From an uncultured Dehalococcoidia bacterium (GTDB lineage: Bacteria; Chloroflexota; Dehalococcoidia; Lucifugimonadales; CAJWER01), in assembly GCA_958296115.1 (NCBI GenBank), contig OY282442.1, forward strand, positions 62,001 through 126,000: 64,000 nt of DNA. Reading direction: 5' to 3'. The translations under genes were made by a program, and so were the position numbers. The notes under the pieces are model-generated. The model did no database searches. It saw nothing but the letters and a program-made list of their open reading frames with translations, and was not told the DNA's origin. This document shows positions 18,087 to 26,168 of this stretch, in pieces (the first letter of the stretch is position 1; each line of letters opens with the position of its first letter).

Positions 18087-19085
18087 ATGGCAAGTGTATT
18101 GGAAATAAGGGACCTCGCCACCTACTTCCACACCCACGACGGAGTGGTGAAGGCCGTGGATGGCATATCCTACGAGGTTGACGAGGGCGAGACCCTCGGA
18201 ATCGTCGGCGAGAGCGGATGCGGCAAGAGCGTCAGCGCCCTCTCCGTCATGGGACTCATCGCCGACCCCCCAGGAAGGATCGAGCGGGGCGAGGTCATAT
18301 TCGAAGGCCAGAACCTCCTGGAGCTGAACGACGCCGAGATGCGCAAGGTCCGCGGCAACCGCATCTCCATGGTCTTCCAGGAACCCATGACCTCGCTCAA
18401 CCCAGTGCTCACCATCGAGCGCCAGCTCACCGAGACCCTGGAGCTTCATCTCGGCATGACCAAGAACGCCGCCAAGACCAGGTCCGCCGAGCTCCTCGAA
18501 ATGGTCGGCATCCCCGACCCAGCCAGGCGGGTCAAGGGCTACCCCCACCAGATGAGCGGCGGCATGAGACAGCGCGTCATGATAGCCATGGCGATCAGCT
18601 GCAACCCCAGGCTCATCATCGCCGACGAGCCGACCACCGCCCTCGACGTTACTATCCAAGCCCAGATACTCGAGCTGATGCAGTCCCTCTGCCAGGAGCT
18701 CGGCACCGCGCTGATAATCATCACCCACAACCTGGGAGTCGTGGCGCGCTACGCCAGGCGCGTCAACGTCATGTACGCCGGGAAGATCATCGAGAAGGGC
18801 ACGGCGCGGGAGATATACGCCGACCCGCGCCACCCATACACGCTCGGCCTGCTGAACTCGGTGCCGAGGCTCGACGAGGAGCGCGGCGTGAAGCTGGTGC
18901 CCATAGAAGGGCTGCCGCCCGACCTGATCGAGTTGCCGGAACGGTGCAGCTTCGTGCCCCGCTGCCGATACGCCGTAGAGCGTTGCATGCACGAGATACC
19001 GCCCTTGGAAGCCATCGCTGGCGAGCACCTGTCGGCGTGCTGGAGATCCGGCGAGCTAGCCGAGGTCGGTGAAAAGGCCAGCTAA
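18087..19085 (+). CDS. oppD: Oligopeptide/dipeptide ABC transporter ATPase (OppD type)
   Basis: This 332-aa ATPase energises uptake of peptides or similar small molecules. Walker A is GESGCGKS (41-48), the ABC signature is MSGGMRQR, Walker B is [13 protein letters not shown], and the C-terminal oligo_HPY region reads [12 protein letters not shown], with the Cys residues that bind an Fe-S cluster in the OppD/DppD family. An AGGGAGG-like site lies upstream of ATG 18087. OppF follows directly. Neither the two permeases nor a substrate-binding protein is in the window, so this ATPase pair either serves permeases encoded elsewhere or the operon has been split. The substrate is unknown. Confidence 0.93.
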   Translation: MASVLEIRDLATYFHTHDGVVKAVDGISYEVDEGETLGIVGESGCGKSVSALSVMGLIADPPGRIERGEVIFEGQNLLELNDAEMRKVRGNRISMVFQEPMTSLNPVLTIERQLTETLELHLGMTKNAAKTRSAELLEMVGIPDPARRVKGYPHQMSGGMRQRVMIAMAISCNPRLIIADEPTTALDVTIQAQILELMQSLCQELGTALIIITHNLGVVARYARRVNVMYAGKIIEKGTAREIYADPRHPYTLGLLNSVPRLDEERGVKLVPIEGLPPDLIELPERCSFVPRCRYAVERCMHEIPPLEAIAGEHLSACWRSGELAEVGEKAS

Positions 19086-19095
19086 GGAGAGCCTC

Positions 19096-20139
19096 TTGGT
19101 CCAGACAGACAGACAGACGCAGACGAACCAGACCGCAAGCCAGAACGGCAATATCCTGGAGGTCCGGGACCTCCAGATGCACTTCCCCGTAACGTCGGGG
19201 ATCATCTTCCAGCACAAGGTCGCGGACATCAAGGCCGTAGACGGCGTCTCCTTCTCCATCAAGAAGGGCGAGACCCTTGGGCTGGTCGGGGAGAGCGGGT
19301 GCGGCAAGACTACCGCCGGGCGGTGCATCCTGCAGCTCTACAAGCCGACGGGCGGAGACGTGCTCTTCGAAGGCCAGCGCCTCAACGACCTGAGCGCCAG
19401 GGATATGATCCCCTTCCGCCGCAAGATGCAGATCATCTTCCAAGACCCCTACGGCTCCCTGAACCCCAGGATGACCTGCGGCGACATCATCGGGGAGCCC
19501 CTGATCATCCACAAGCTGACCTCCGGAAAGGGCGAGTACAACGACCGGATCTCCGAGCTGCTCACCGTCGTCGGACTCAACCCCTACATGGCCGACCGCT
19601 ACCCCCACGAGTTCAGCGGCGGACAGCGCCAGAGGATCGGCATCGCCCGCGCGCTGGCCGTCAACCCCAGCTTCATCGTCTGCGACGAGCCCGTATCCGC
19701 CCTCGACGTCTCTATCCAGGCCCAGGTGATCAACCTCCTGGAGGAACTCCAGGACCAGTTCGGCCTCACGTACCTGTTCATCGCCCACGACCTGTCCGTC
19801 GTCCGCCACATCAGCGACCGCGTAGCCGTCATGTACCTCGGACACATCGTCGAGGTCGCCGACAGGGACGAGCTCCATGAGAACCCGCAGCACCCCTACA
19901 CCAAGGCCCTCCTCTCCGCGGTCCCAATCCCCGACCCCGTGATGGAGGCGGAGCGCGAGCGCGTGGTCCTCACAGGAGACGTTCCCAGCCCAATGAACCC
20001 GCCCGAAGGGTGCGTATTCCACACCCGCTGCCCCGCCATGATAGACGACTGCAAGCGCGGTATGCCCGAGCTCCGCGAAATCAGCCCAGGCCACCTCGTC
20101 GCCTGCATAAGGGCAGAAGGCTACGGGGCCTACGAGTAA
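19096..20139 (+). CDS. oppF: Oligopeptide/dipeptide ABC transporter ATPase (OppF type)
   Basis: The protein is the second ATPase of the pair, with Walker A GESGCGKT, a Q-loop in [12 protein letters not shown], signature SGGQRQR, Walker [12 protein letters not shown] and a C-terminal oligo_HPY segment [10 protein letters not shown]. The preferred start is TTG at 19096: it has AAGGAG 6 bp upstream, overlapping the oppD stop, and gives [19 protein letters not shown]. An in-frame GTG at 19069 inside oppD would add nine residues. The N-terminal 20 residues are Thr/Gln/Asn-rich and not part of the fold. It forms the heterodimeric motor with OppD. Confidence 0.92.
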   Translation: MVQTDRQTQTNQTASQNGNILEVRDLQMHFPVTSGIIFQHKVADIKAVDGVSFSIKKGETLGLVGESGCGKTTAGRCILQLYKPTGGDVLFEGQRLNDLSARDMIPFRRKMQIIFQDPYGSLNPRMTCGDIIGEPLIIHKLTSGKGEYNDRISELLTVVGLNPYMADRYPHEFSGGQRQRIGIARALAVNPSFIVCDEPVSALDVSIQAQVINLLEELQDQFGLTYLFIAHDLSVVRHISDRVAVMYLGHIVEVADRDELHENPQHPYTKALLSAVPIPDPVMEAERERVVLTGDVPSPMNPPEGCVFHTRCPAMIDDCKRGMPELREISPGHLVACIRAEGYGAYE

Positions 20140-20214
20140 CCCGCGCGAAGGGCTGGGCCTTGCCCGCGCACGCCCCCGCCTCGACGCACTCCTTACTCGC
20201 CTCGCGTGAGGCGG

Positions 20215-20270
20215 GATTGCCTGCCATCCCGCCTCATCCCCTCTCCTTGACGGGTGAGGGTGATTCAGGA
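20215..20270. repeat. Palindromic intergenic repeat, copy in inverted orientation
   Basis: The segment with CCTCATCCCCTCTCC, then TTGACGGGTGAGGGTGATTC, is the reverse complement of nearly the same sequence at 33.85 kb. It is a member of a dispersed family with a C-rich arm and a G-rich arm, seen at six or more places in this window, always between genes. The rest of the 20140-20554 gap has no ORF I would support; its end holds the promoter at 20509. Confidence 0.7.
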
Positions 20271-20508
20271 TGCCAATGCTACCTGCCTTCACGCGGCTTG
20301 CGCGGCGTCTCTTGCCCAGCGCTGCTATCCAATAACAATCGGCCCAGAAAACTGCCCAACATCTTGGGGCATGTGTTGCATCAGGACACATCATGTGGTA
20401 TTGTCTTCCTGCCAGTGCAACCACTGGCTCCTCCTTGAACTGGCCCTCCATGCTTTGGCATGGGGGGCCACATTCTTCTTCTTGGGCAAGAAGCCGGCGG
20501 GCGTGAGA

Positions 20509-20517
20509 TGTTACAAT
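20509..20517 (+). promoter_or_regulatory. Extended -10 promoter element before oadG
   Basis: TGTTACAAT matches the extended -10 pattern TGnTATAAT with one mismatch and lies 37 bp upstream of the oadG ATG. No -35 box is seen at normal spacing, as is usual for extended -10 promoters. Confidence 0.4.
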
Positions 20518-20554
20518 CTGTTGCGCTGCAGGCACAGGCAACAGGGCAGAGCGC

Positions 20555-20857
20555 ATGACCTTCGACCAAGACCTCGTCAATCAAGGACTGACCCTCACCG
20601 CTATCGGGATCGGCACCGCCTTCGGGATACTGATAGTGATGATGCTGCTGATCCAGCTCATGGGCTGGCTGGTCAGGATTCCCGCCCGCCGCGCCGCCAG
20701 GGCCAGGATGGCCGCCGACGCGGCGGCAGCCGAGTCCCGTGACAAGGCCCTCGCCGCCGTCGCCGCCGTCAGCGCGCTGATGAAGTCCGCAGGGCCGCTC
20801 GAATCCGACGCCGCCGTTCCCGCGAAAGCCGGGACCCGGAAGGGCGCAGAAGGGTAG
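20555..20857 (+). CDS. Sodium-pump decarboxylase gamma subunit (OadG family)
   Basis: OadG-like subunits are small membrane anchors that link the carboxyltransferase to the beta subunit in Na+-pumping biotin decarboxylases. The 100-residue product has one membrane helix (ALTAIGIGTAFGILIVMMLL-like, residues 10-36) followed by an Ala/Arg-rich cytosolic tail, the standard size and layout. Two downstream genes encode the beta subunit and the biotin carrier. Sequence alone is weakly conserved in this family, so the context carries much of the assignment. Confidence 0.78.
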   Translation: MTFDQDLVNQGLTLTAIGIGTAFGILIVMMLLIQLMGWLVRIPARRAARARMAADAAAAESRDKALAAVAAVSALMKSAGPLESDAAVPAKAGTRKGAEG

Positions 20858-20886
20858 CATACACGGCATCCCGCCCCAGCATTGAC

Positions 20887-22038
20887 GTGTCAGAACTCAC
20901 CGACTTCCTCAACTCGTCCGGCCTCGCCAACCTCGACTGGCGCGCCGCCGTCATGGTCGCCGTCGGCCTCCTCTTCATCTTCCTCGCCATCAGCCGGGAC
21001 ATGGAGCCATACGAGCTGCTCCCCATCGGCCTCGGCGTCATCATCGCAAACCTTCCGCTCACTGGCATGACCATCTTCTCCGACAACCTGTCGGGACACC
21101 AGGAATCCGGCATATTCGGCATCGTCTTCCACTACGGCCTATCGTTCTGGAACCTGCTCCCCCCGATCATCTTCCTAGGCATCGGCGCCATGACCGACTT
21201 CAGCCCCGTCATCGCAAACCCCAGGACGCTCCTGCTGGGCGGCGCCGCCCAACTCGGCATATTCGTCGCATTCTGGGGAGCGCTCGCAACCGGGCTGTTC
21301 GATATCGAGGAGGCCGCCACAATCGGCATAATAGGCGGGGCCGACGGCCCCACGACCATATTCCTATCCGCCAGGCTCGCCCCCGAAATGCTTGGCATCA
21401 CCGCCGTCATCGCATACTCGTACATGGCGAGCGTCGCATTCATACAACCCCCTCTCATGAAACTGCTCACCACCGAGAACGAGCGGCGCATCGTCATGAC
21501 GCCGCCGAGGGAGGTATCGAGGCTCGAAAAGCTGCTCCTACCGCCCATGGCGATGATACTCATCATCCTGGTCGTCCCACGCTCCGCCCCCCTCATATCC
21601 ATGCTCATGATAGGCAATCTCTTCCGGGAGAGCGGCGTCGTGCCCAGGCTCGCAAACGCCGCCTCCAACGAGCTGGTCAACATCGCCACCATCTTCCTAA
21701 TGATCACCGTCGGCACGCAGCTGTCCGCCGACCGCGTCTTCGACACCGACACCATCGTCATACTCGGCCTAGGACTCGTCGCCTTCGCCTGCGGAACCGT
21801 AGGCGGCCTGGTCCTCGCCAAGCTCATGAACCTCGTCCTAAAGGAGAAGATGAACCCCCTCATCGGCTCCGCCGGCGTCTCGGCAGTGCCCATGGCAGCC
21901 CGCATCTCGCACCACGTCGGCCAACAGGCCAACCCCAGGACGTTCCTGCTCGGCCACGCAATGGGACCCAACGTGGCCGGAGTAATCGGCTCCGCAGTCG
22001 TAGCCGGCGTCTTCATATCCCTGCTGCCCGGCGGCTGA
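20887..22038 (+). CDS. Sodium-pump decarboxylase beta subunit (Na+ channel)
   Basis: The beta subunit is the membrane channel that decarboxylates carboxybiotin and couples it to Na+ export. The 383-aa protein has about ten hydrophobic helices and the family's diagnostic segments: LLPPIIFLGIGAMTDFSP, GIIGGADGPTTIF (the conserved GGADGPT region III motif), and GPNVAGVIGSAVVAGVF near the end. It begins with GTG at 20887, 29 bp after oadG, and ends in a 1-bp overlap with the biotin carrier gene. It could belong to methylmalonyl-CoA, oxaloacetate or glutaconyl-CoA decarboxylase; the alpha subunit that would decide this is not in the window. Confidence 0.93.
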   Translation: MSELTDFLNSSGLANLDWRAAVMVAVGLLFIFLAISRDMEPYELLPIGLGVIIANLPLTGMTIFSDNLSGHQESGIFGIVFHYGLSFWNLLPPIIFLGIGAMTDFSPVIANPRTLLLGGAAQLGIFVAFWGALATGLFDIEEAATIGIIGGADGPTTIFLSARLAPEMLGITAVIAYSYMASVAFIQPPLMKLLTTENERRIVMTPPREVSRLEKLLLPPMAMILIILVVPRSAPLISMLMIGNLFRESGVVPRLANAASNELVNIATIFLMITVGTQLSADRVFDTDTIVILGLGLVAFACGTVGGLVLAKLMNLVLKEKMNPLIGSAGVSAVPMAARISHHVGQQANPRTFLLGHAMGPNVAGVIGSAVVAGVFISLLPGG

Positions 22039-22481
22039 TGCACATGAACGCGCTCCGAGTCAAGATAGGCAACCGGTGGTTCACCGTCGAGATCGACGAC
22101 CCCCGGGCCTCGCCCGTCAGGGCCATAGTCGACGGCGACGAGGTGGAGGTGCTGCTCGAAGACCAAGCCGAGGAGATCCAGCCCGACCACGTCATTCAGC
22201 CCTCCGCGCCCGACCCGGCTCCCACCAGGCCCGAGCCCACCCCCGCGGCGGGCGTTGCGCCCGCGCCCACCAAGCTCTTCACCTCGCCCATGCCAGGCGT
22301 AATCCTGTCCGTCGCCGTCTCCGCCGGGGACCAGGTTGTTACCGGCGACGAGATATGCGTTCTCGAGGCGATGAAGATGCAGCAGATGCTCCGCGCCGAC
22401 TGGTCGGGCATCGTCAGGACGGTCCACGTAGAGGCCGGCCAGCAGGTCCAAGACGGCGACACAATAGTCGAGCTGGAATAA
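22038..22481 (+). CDS. Biotin carboxyl carrier protein of the Na+-pump decarboxylase
   Basis: This 147-residue protein ends in a biotinyl domain with the biotinylation motif EAMKMQQ (Lys acceptor) and the typical DGDTIVELE tail. The first 60 residues form a small N-terminal domain, and a Pro/Ala-rich linker (PDPAPTRPEPTPAAGVAPAP) joins the two, as in free-standing carriers of methylmalonyl-CoA decarboxylase. ATG at 22038 overlaps the stop of the beta-subunit gene. The carboxyltransferase alpha subunit expected next to it is absent; a repeat-rich stretch follows instead. Confidence 0.9.
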   Translation: MHMNALRVKIGNRWFTVEIDDPRASPVRAIVDGDEVEVLLEDQAEEIQPDHVIQPSAPDPAPTRPEPTPAAGVAPAPTKLFTSPMPGVILSVAVSAGDQVVTGDEICVLEAMKMQQMLRADWSGIVRTVHVEAGQQVQDGDTIVELE

Positions 22482-22482
22482 C

Positions 22483-22580
22483 GCTCCGTCCATCCTAAAT
22501 ATGACGGGCACTCCCATCTTGTCCCCTCTCTCCCCGTCCTGTCCCCTCTCCCTCGATGGGAGAGGCCCAGGGTGAGAGTA
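22483..22580. repeat. Palindromic intergenic repeats (inverted copy plus CCCTCTCCC unit)
   Basis: The left part (CTCCGTCCATCCTAAATATG and onward) is the reverse complement of the tail of the repeats at 33.9 and 54.4 kb (ATATT...ATGGACGGAG). The right part, CCCTCTCCCTCGATGGGAGA then GGCCCAGGGTGAGAG, is a different unit that recurs at 23.33 kb and, in variant form, at 23.11 and 41.36 kb. No coding potential is seen. Confidence 0.7.
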
Positions 22581-22617
22581 ACAATCCCCCGAAAATTGCC
22601 CCAAAATTGCCCCAGAT

Positions 22618-23105
22618 TGCCCCTTGACACCGCGAGAACAGCCGTGCTAGTCTGGTAGACGGCTCGAAGGGGCGTACTCCAAACGGGCACAGATTGAGTT
22701 CTGCCAAAACTTGTGGGCATTCATACCGTCGCTGATGTTGGGATGGGACCAGCCGCGGTACGAGAAGGTCGGTCTGTGTTTTCGGCGCCTCGCCAGGACG
22801 ACGCAGTGCCAAATGCGTCTCCCCCGTTCCAGGTGCGGACTCTCGGACGACCGGGAGGACCGTAGCCAGCGCAGCCCGACGCCTTGGCGGGTGGAAGGTC
22901 CAAGCGCGAAACGCAGGCGGTCCCGCAAGGGCCCGTCAGCCGTCCGGGAAAGTTAGAGGAGGGGCTGCACCCCCAGTGTCGGCGGGCGATCGACGTCGGC
23001 ATCCTCGAAGCAAGTACCGGAGTCACTGCCTTGCAAGGCAAACTCATCTCCCGCGAGAGCGGGAGAAACCAGGAGTAGACAGGACGCGGGTCGCAAGACC
23101 CGCCA
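22618..23105 (+). mobile_element. Repeated element copy A: probable degraded TnpB tail plus structured 3' end
   Basis: About 490 bp here match 40880-41351 with only scattered differences. Across frames it resembles the end of a TnpB (IS200/IS605 family) transposase: CGLSDDRED in one frame mimics the last zinc-finger Cys and the RuvC-III DRD, the next frame continues AARRLGGW like the NAARNL that should follow, and downstream text reads ETQAVPQGPVSRPGKLEEG. Frameshifts and a stop break the reading, so it is not a working gene. The 3' part has strong hairpins: a stem at 23047-23066 capped by GAGA, a stem at 23086-23103 capped by GCAA, and the palindrome TGCCTTGCAAGGCA at 23027-23040. No tnpA or full tnpB is nearby. 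A structured RNA or MITE-like element is the main alternative. Confidence 0.5.
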
Positions 23106-23450
23106 AGTTCCCTCTCCCTCACGGGGGAAAGGGCCAGGGTGAGGGCAAACGCCCCGCCCTGCGCCCCTCCCCCGAAGGGAAAGGGCCAGGAGACAAGGGC
23201 GATAAGCCCGCAAAGGAGCCGACCGAGACGAAACGAACATAGACCAAGGCGCCAACAAGGCCCCAGCCTTCATCACCCTCCCCAACGGGGGAGACACCCA
23301 AGGGTGAAGGCAATTCAGCGCGCCCATCTTACCCCCTCTCCCTCGATGGGAGAGACCCAGGGTGAGAGTAACTCCCCCTTGCCCCAAAGGACCGCAAGGC
23401 GTCCCGCCTTGCTCCCCCAATCCCGCAAATCCCGATTCAGGCGCTCCCCC
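23106..23450. repeat. Cluster of short C-rich/G-rich intergenic repeats, shared with 41.35-41.70 kb
   Basis: After the element core, both copies continue with the same mosaic: CCCTCTCCCTCACGGGGGAA, GCCAGGGTGAGGGCAAACG, CCCTCCCCCGAAGGGAAAGG, CCCGCAAAGGAGCCG, and AATTCAGCGCGCCC with GGACCGCA(A)GGCGTCCCGCC, although the order and spacing of the later blocks differ. I see no gene. The duplicated unit is therefore longer than the core, about 0.8 kb, and has been rearranged internally in one copy. Confidence 0.6.
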
Positions 23451-23460
23451 TGCGGCGGCG

Positions 23461-23469
23461 TGCTATAAT
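23461..23469 (+). promoter_or_regulatory. Extended -10 promoter before the dGTPase-like gene
   Basis: TGCTATAAT is a perfect extended -10 element (TGn plus TATAAT). It sits 63 bp before the GTG start of the next gene, and no -35 box is obvious. Confidence 0.55.
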
Positions 23470-23531
23470 CCCGTGGAAATGCCTCTCTCGGCGTCCGACC
23501 CCAAGTCCTCCCTCCGTGACTGGTAGCTCTC

Positions 23532-24593
23532 GTGCTATCAGCGCCAGCGCGTCTGAGTGTCGAGAGCCGTGAAGACTCCCTCTCCCCCTACGCCGCAAGA
23601 TCCAAGGACGCCATGCGCGACGTCCCGGAGGAGCCGTGCCCAATTCGCGGCGAATTCCAACGGGACCGAGACCGTATCATCCACTCCAATTCGTTCCGGC
23701 GGCTAAAGCACAAGACCCAGGTATTCATCGCGCCCACCGGCGACCACTACGTCACGCGGCTGACCCATACCCTCGAGGTCGCCCAGATTGCCCGCACCAT
23801 ATCCAGGGCCCTAGACCTGAACGAGGACCTGGCCGAGGCGATCGCGCTCGGCCACGACCTCGGACATACGCCCTTCGGGCACGTGGGAGAGATAGCCATG
23901 AACGAGCTTCACCCGGAGCGGTTCCGCCACGCCAACCAGAGCCTCAGGACAGTCGAGCGCCTCGAGAAGCGCGGACGCGGACTCAATCTCACCGACCAGG
24001 TTCGACAGGGAATCGCCCTCCACTCCAAGCCGCGCGGCGACTTCTTCGGGGACGCCGTCCCGCCGGGCCTCTCATTCGAGGGCCAGGTGTGCAGGCTCGC
24101 TGACGCCGTGGCATACCTGAATCACGACCTCGTCGACGCTTTCCGGGCCGGCCTCGTGCGCGAAGAGGACCTGCCCCAAAGCGCTCTTGGGACGCTCGGC
24201 TCGCGCCACTCGGAGCGCGTCCACACGATGGTGGCCGACGTCGTCGAGACCTCTTGGAGCGTCACCGGCCAGAACGGGCTCGACCGGTCGCGGGAGCCGG
24301 CCATCCAGATGAGCGACCGCGTCCGCGCCGCCCTGAACGAGCTTCGCGATTTCATGTTCACCAGGGTGTACCTCGTCGAAGATGAAGGCAGAGAAGCGGC
24401 GGCGGCAAGGCGGATAATAGAGACCCTGTACCGCCACGTGGACGACAACCGCGACCTCATTCCGCCAGAATACGACGACGAGACCCTGGCCGTGGTCGAC
24501 TACATAGCGGGTATGACAGACCACTACGCCATACGCATGGCGGAAGAGATCGAGCCCGGTGTCTCGGGCCCGTTCGAGAGGATGAGGATATAA
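23532..24593 (+). CDS. Deoxyguanosinetriphosphate triphosphohydrolase-like HD protein
   Basis: Members of this family hydrolyse dNTPs to nucleoside and triphosphate, or act as related HD-domain phosphohydrolases. The 353-aa protein has the conserved start region SFRRLKHKTQVF, the first metal-binding His in RLTHTLEVAQIARTI, the HD pair in LGHDLGHTPFGHVGE, and the downstream LADAVAYLNHDLVDA containing the last metal-binding Asp. These match the bacterial type-2 Dgt-like group, whose length is 320-380 aa. GTG at 23532 lacks a strong ribosome-binding site, so a start a few codons downstream is possible. Two small genes of unknown function follow closely and may be co-transcribed. Confidence 0.9.
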   Translation: MLSAPARLSVESREDSLSPYAARSKDAMRDVPEEPCPIRGEFQRDRDRIIHSNSFRRLKHKTQVFIAPTGDHYVTRLTHTLEVAQIARTISRALDLNEDLAEAIALGHDLGHTPFGHVGEIAMNELHPERFRHANQSLRTVERLEKRGRGLNLTDQVRQGIALHSKPRGDFFGDAVPPGLSFEGQVCRLADAVAYLNHDLVDAFRAGLVREEDLPQSALGTLGSRHSERVHTMVADVVETSWSVTGQNGLDRSREPAIQMSDRVRAALNELRDFMFTRVYLVEDEGREAAAARRIIETLYRHVDDNRDLIPPEYDDETLAVVDYIAGMTDHYAIRMAEEIEPGVSGPFERMRI

Positions 24594-24597
24594 CGGC

Positions 24598-24852
24598 ATG
24601 ACCCCTGCGGACAGGATACGGACCCGGATGGCCCAGAATCTCCTCAAGCTGATCCAGCAGCATCTCGAGGCGATGCAGCGCGACGCGCACGGCATGGAAT
24701 ACGCCCACTGGAAGGACGAGGTCGACGACCTCTGGAAGCGCGTCTTCGACCAGATAACCGCGATGTCAGAGACGCCCCAGCAGTCCGCCCTCGAAATGAT
24801 TCGGGAGGACTGGACGTCCTACATCACCCACTACGCAGGCATGTCGCGCTGA
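24598..24852 (+). CDS. Small conserved-looking protein, function unknown
   Basis: The 84-residue product is acidic and helical in character (for example LLKLIQQHLEAMQRDAHGME and EVDDLWKRVFDQI) with several Trp and Met residues, no signal peptide and no membrane helix. It begins 4 bp after the dGTPase-like stop and is followed 26 bp later by another small ORF, so it is likely part of that transcript. Codon use looks like that of the neighbours. I do not recognise a family. Confidence 0.6.
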   Translation: MTPADRIRTRMAQNLLKLIQQHLEAMQRDAHGMEYAHWKDEVDDLWKRVFDQITAMSETPQQSALEMIREDWTSYITHYAGMSR

Positions 24853-24878
24853 TTCAACCCAGCGCCAGGGAGCTCAAA

Positions 24879-25223
24879 ATGCATGACGGGAAGATGGAAC
24901 CGGATCTCCAGCAGGCGAGGCGGACGGCGGTCAACGCCCACAGCATCGTCATCAAGCTCAAGGAGATGGACCTGCCCGACGACCTCGACGACCAGCTTGC
25001 GCTCCTGAGCGTTGACCTGGGAGACCTGTGGAGCGCCCAGAACACCCTGGCCGGCCTGCTCGAGAGCTTCATAGGCTCGCCGCCGGACTGGGGCGCCGTT
25101 GGAGATTCCCTCGTGGACCTTCGCGCCGCAGTCGACCACATCGGCTGGCACGCCGACAGCGTGCGCGAGCCGATGAACACGCTGACCGAGTACGCCTACC
25201 GCCGCGCGGAGGAGTCGCCCTGA
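24879..25223 (+). CDS. Small helical protein, function unknown
   Basis: The product is 114 residues, rich in Leu/Asp/Ala and predicted to be mostly helical (VNAHSIVIKLKEMDLPDDLD, then WSAQNTLAGLLESFIG). There is no signal peptide, cysteine or recognisable catalytic motif. An AGGGAG site lies about 7 bp before ATG 24879. It follows another small unknown gene on the same strand, so the two may be functionally linked with the dGTPase-like enzyme. The family is not recognised. Confidence 0.58.
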   Translation: MHDGKMEPDLQQARRTAVNAHSIVIKLKEMDLPDDLDDQLALLSVDLGDLWSAQNTLAGLLESFIGSPPDWGAVGDSLVDLRAAVDHIGWHADSVREPMNTLTEYAYRRAEESP

Positions 25224-25278
25224 TGCGCGCCCGAGCGAAGCGTCGAATTGGCATAAATCTCTCTTGCGGAGGCGGCTC

Positions 25279-26094
25279 ATGACGGAAGGCAAGGCTCGAT
25301 TGCAGGGCAAGGTTGCGATAGTCACCGGGGCTGGGTCGAGCGGGCCGGGCTACGGCACGGGCAAGGCTGCCTCGGCTCTCTTCGCCCGCGAGGGGGCGAG
25401 GGTCCTGCTGGTGGACCGCGAGCCGGAACGGGCCGAGGAGACGTCCGCTATCATAGCCGAAGAGGGAGGCGAGGCGTCTGTGTTCGAGGCGGACGTTACT
25501 AGCTCCGACGACTGCCGGGCGATGGTCGAGGCGGCCGTACAGCGCTACGGCAGGCTGGACGCGCTCATGAACAACGTCGCCGTCATCAAGACCGGGAACG
25601 TCGTCGAGGTGGACGAGGACGACTGGGACACCGCCATGGACGTGAACCTGAAGGGCATGATGCTGGCGTCCAAGCACGCGATACCGGCGATGGCGGAGTC
25701 CGGCGGCGGCTCGATAGTGAACATCTCGTCGGTGGAGGCGGTGCGTTCCGGCACGTTCGCGCCCCTCACGCCCTACTCCGTGTCCAAGGGCGGCGTGGCA
25801 ACCCTCACGATTTCGATGGCCGTGCAGCACGGGCGCGAAAACATCCGCGCGAACTGCATCATGCCCGGCTTCATATACACCCCCATGGTCGCGCCGCTCC
25901 TCTCCGAAGAGATGCGGAGCCTCCGCGCCCGATGCGCCCCGCTCGGCGTCGAGGGGACCGCCTGGGACGTGGCGCGCGCGGCCCTCTTCCTCGCCAGCGA
26001 CGAGGCGCGCTGGATAACCGGCGTCGCGCTGCCGGTGGACGCCGGCCTGCTCGCGGCCTCCCCCCTCTCAATGCTGCCTTACCTGCGGGAGTAG
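25279..26094 (+). CDS. Short-chain dehydrogenase/reductase (SDR)
   Basis: Classical SDR of 271 aa catalysing NAD(P)-dependent oxidation or reduction of an alcohol or ketone; the substrate is unknown. The cofactor loop TGAGSSGPGYGTG (residues about 16-28) is a longer version of the usual TGxxxGxG. Other motifs are the acidic residue after beta-2 in LLVDREPERA (suggesting NAD), MNNVAV (the NNAG-equivalent), catalytic Ser in IVNISSVEA and YSVSKGG for Tyr-x-x-x-Lys. ATG at 25279 has GGAGG 6 bp upstream and is preferred to an in-frame TTG at 25264. It is followed by an MpaB-like oxygenase gene 74 bp away. Confidence 0.92.
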   Translation: MTEGKARLQGKVAIVTGAGSSGPGYGTGKAASALFAREGARVLLVDREPERAEETSAIIAEEGGEASVFEADVTSSDDCRAMVEAAVQRYGRLDALMNNVAVIKTGNVVEVDEDDWDTAMDVNLKGMMLASKHAIPAMAESGGGSIVNISSVEAVRSGTFAPLTPYSVSKGGVATLTISMAVQHGRENIRANCIMPGFIYTPMVAPLLSEEMRSLRARCAPLGVEGTAWDVARAALFLASDEARWITGVALPVDAGLLAASPLSMLPYLRE

Positions 26095-26168
26095 GGACGC
26101 GGCGCCATCTTGATATGTGAATTAGCGGTGGTATAGACTCATGCGACCCCCACGCCGAGTATAGGGAA

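Noticed and set aside
18787-20580. A 597-codon minus-strand ORF opposite oppF
   Set aside because: OppF has all ABC motifs on the plus strand. The opposite reading has no motifs and crosses intergenic DNA.
22624-22652. Promoter with TTGACA at the start of the repeated element
   Set aside because: TTGACA is present in both copies, but copy B has a 12-bp deletion that changes the spacing and no good -10 box is found in either.
22618-23170. CRISPR array considered for the repeat-rich region
   Set aside because: The repeats are not regularly spaced and there are no unique spacers or cas genes. They are palindromic unit repeats and a duplicated element.
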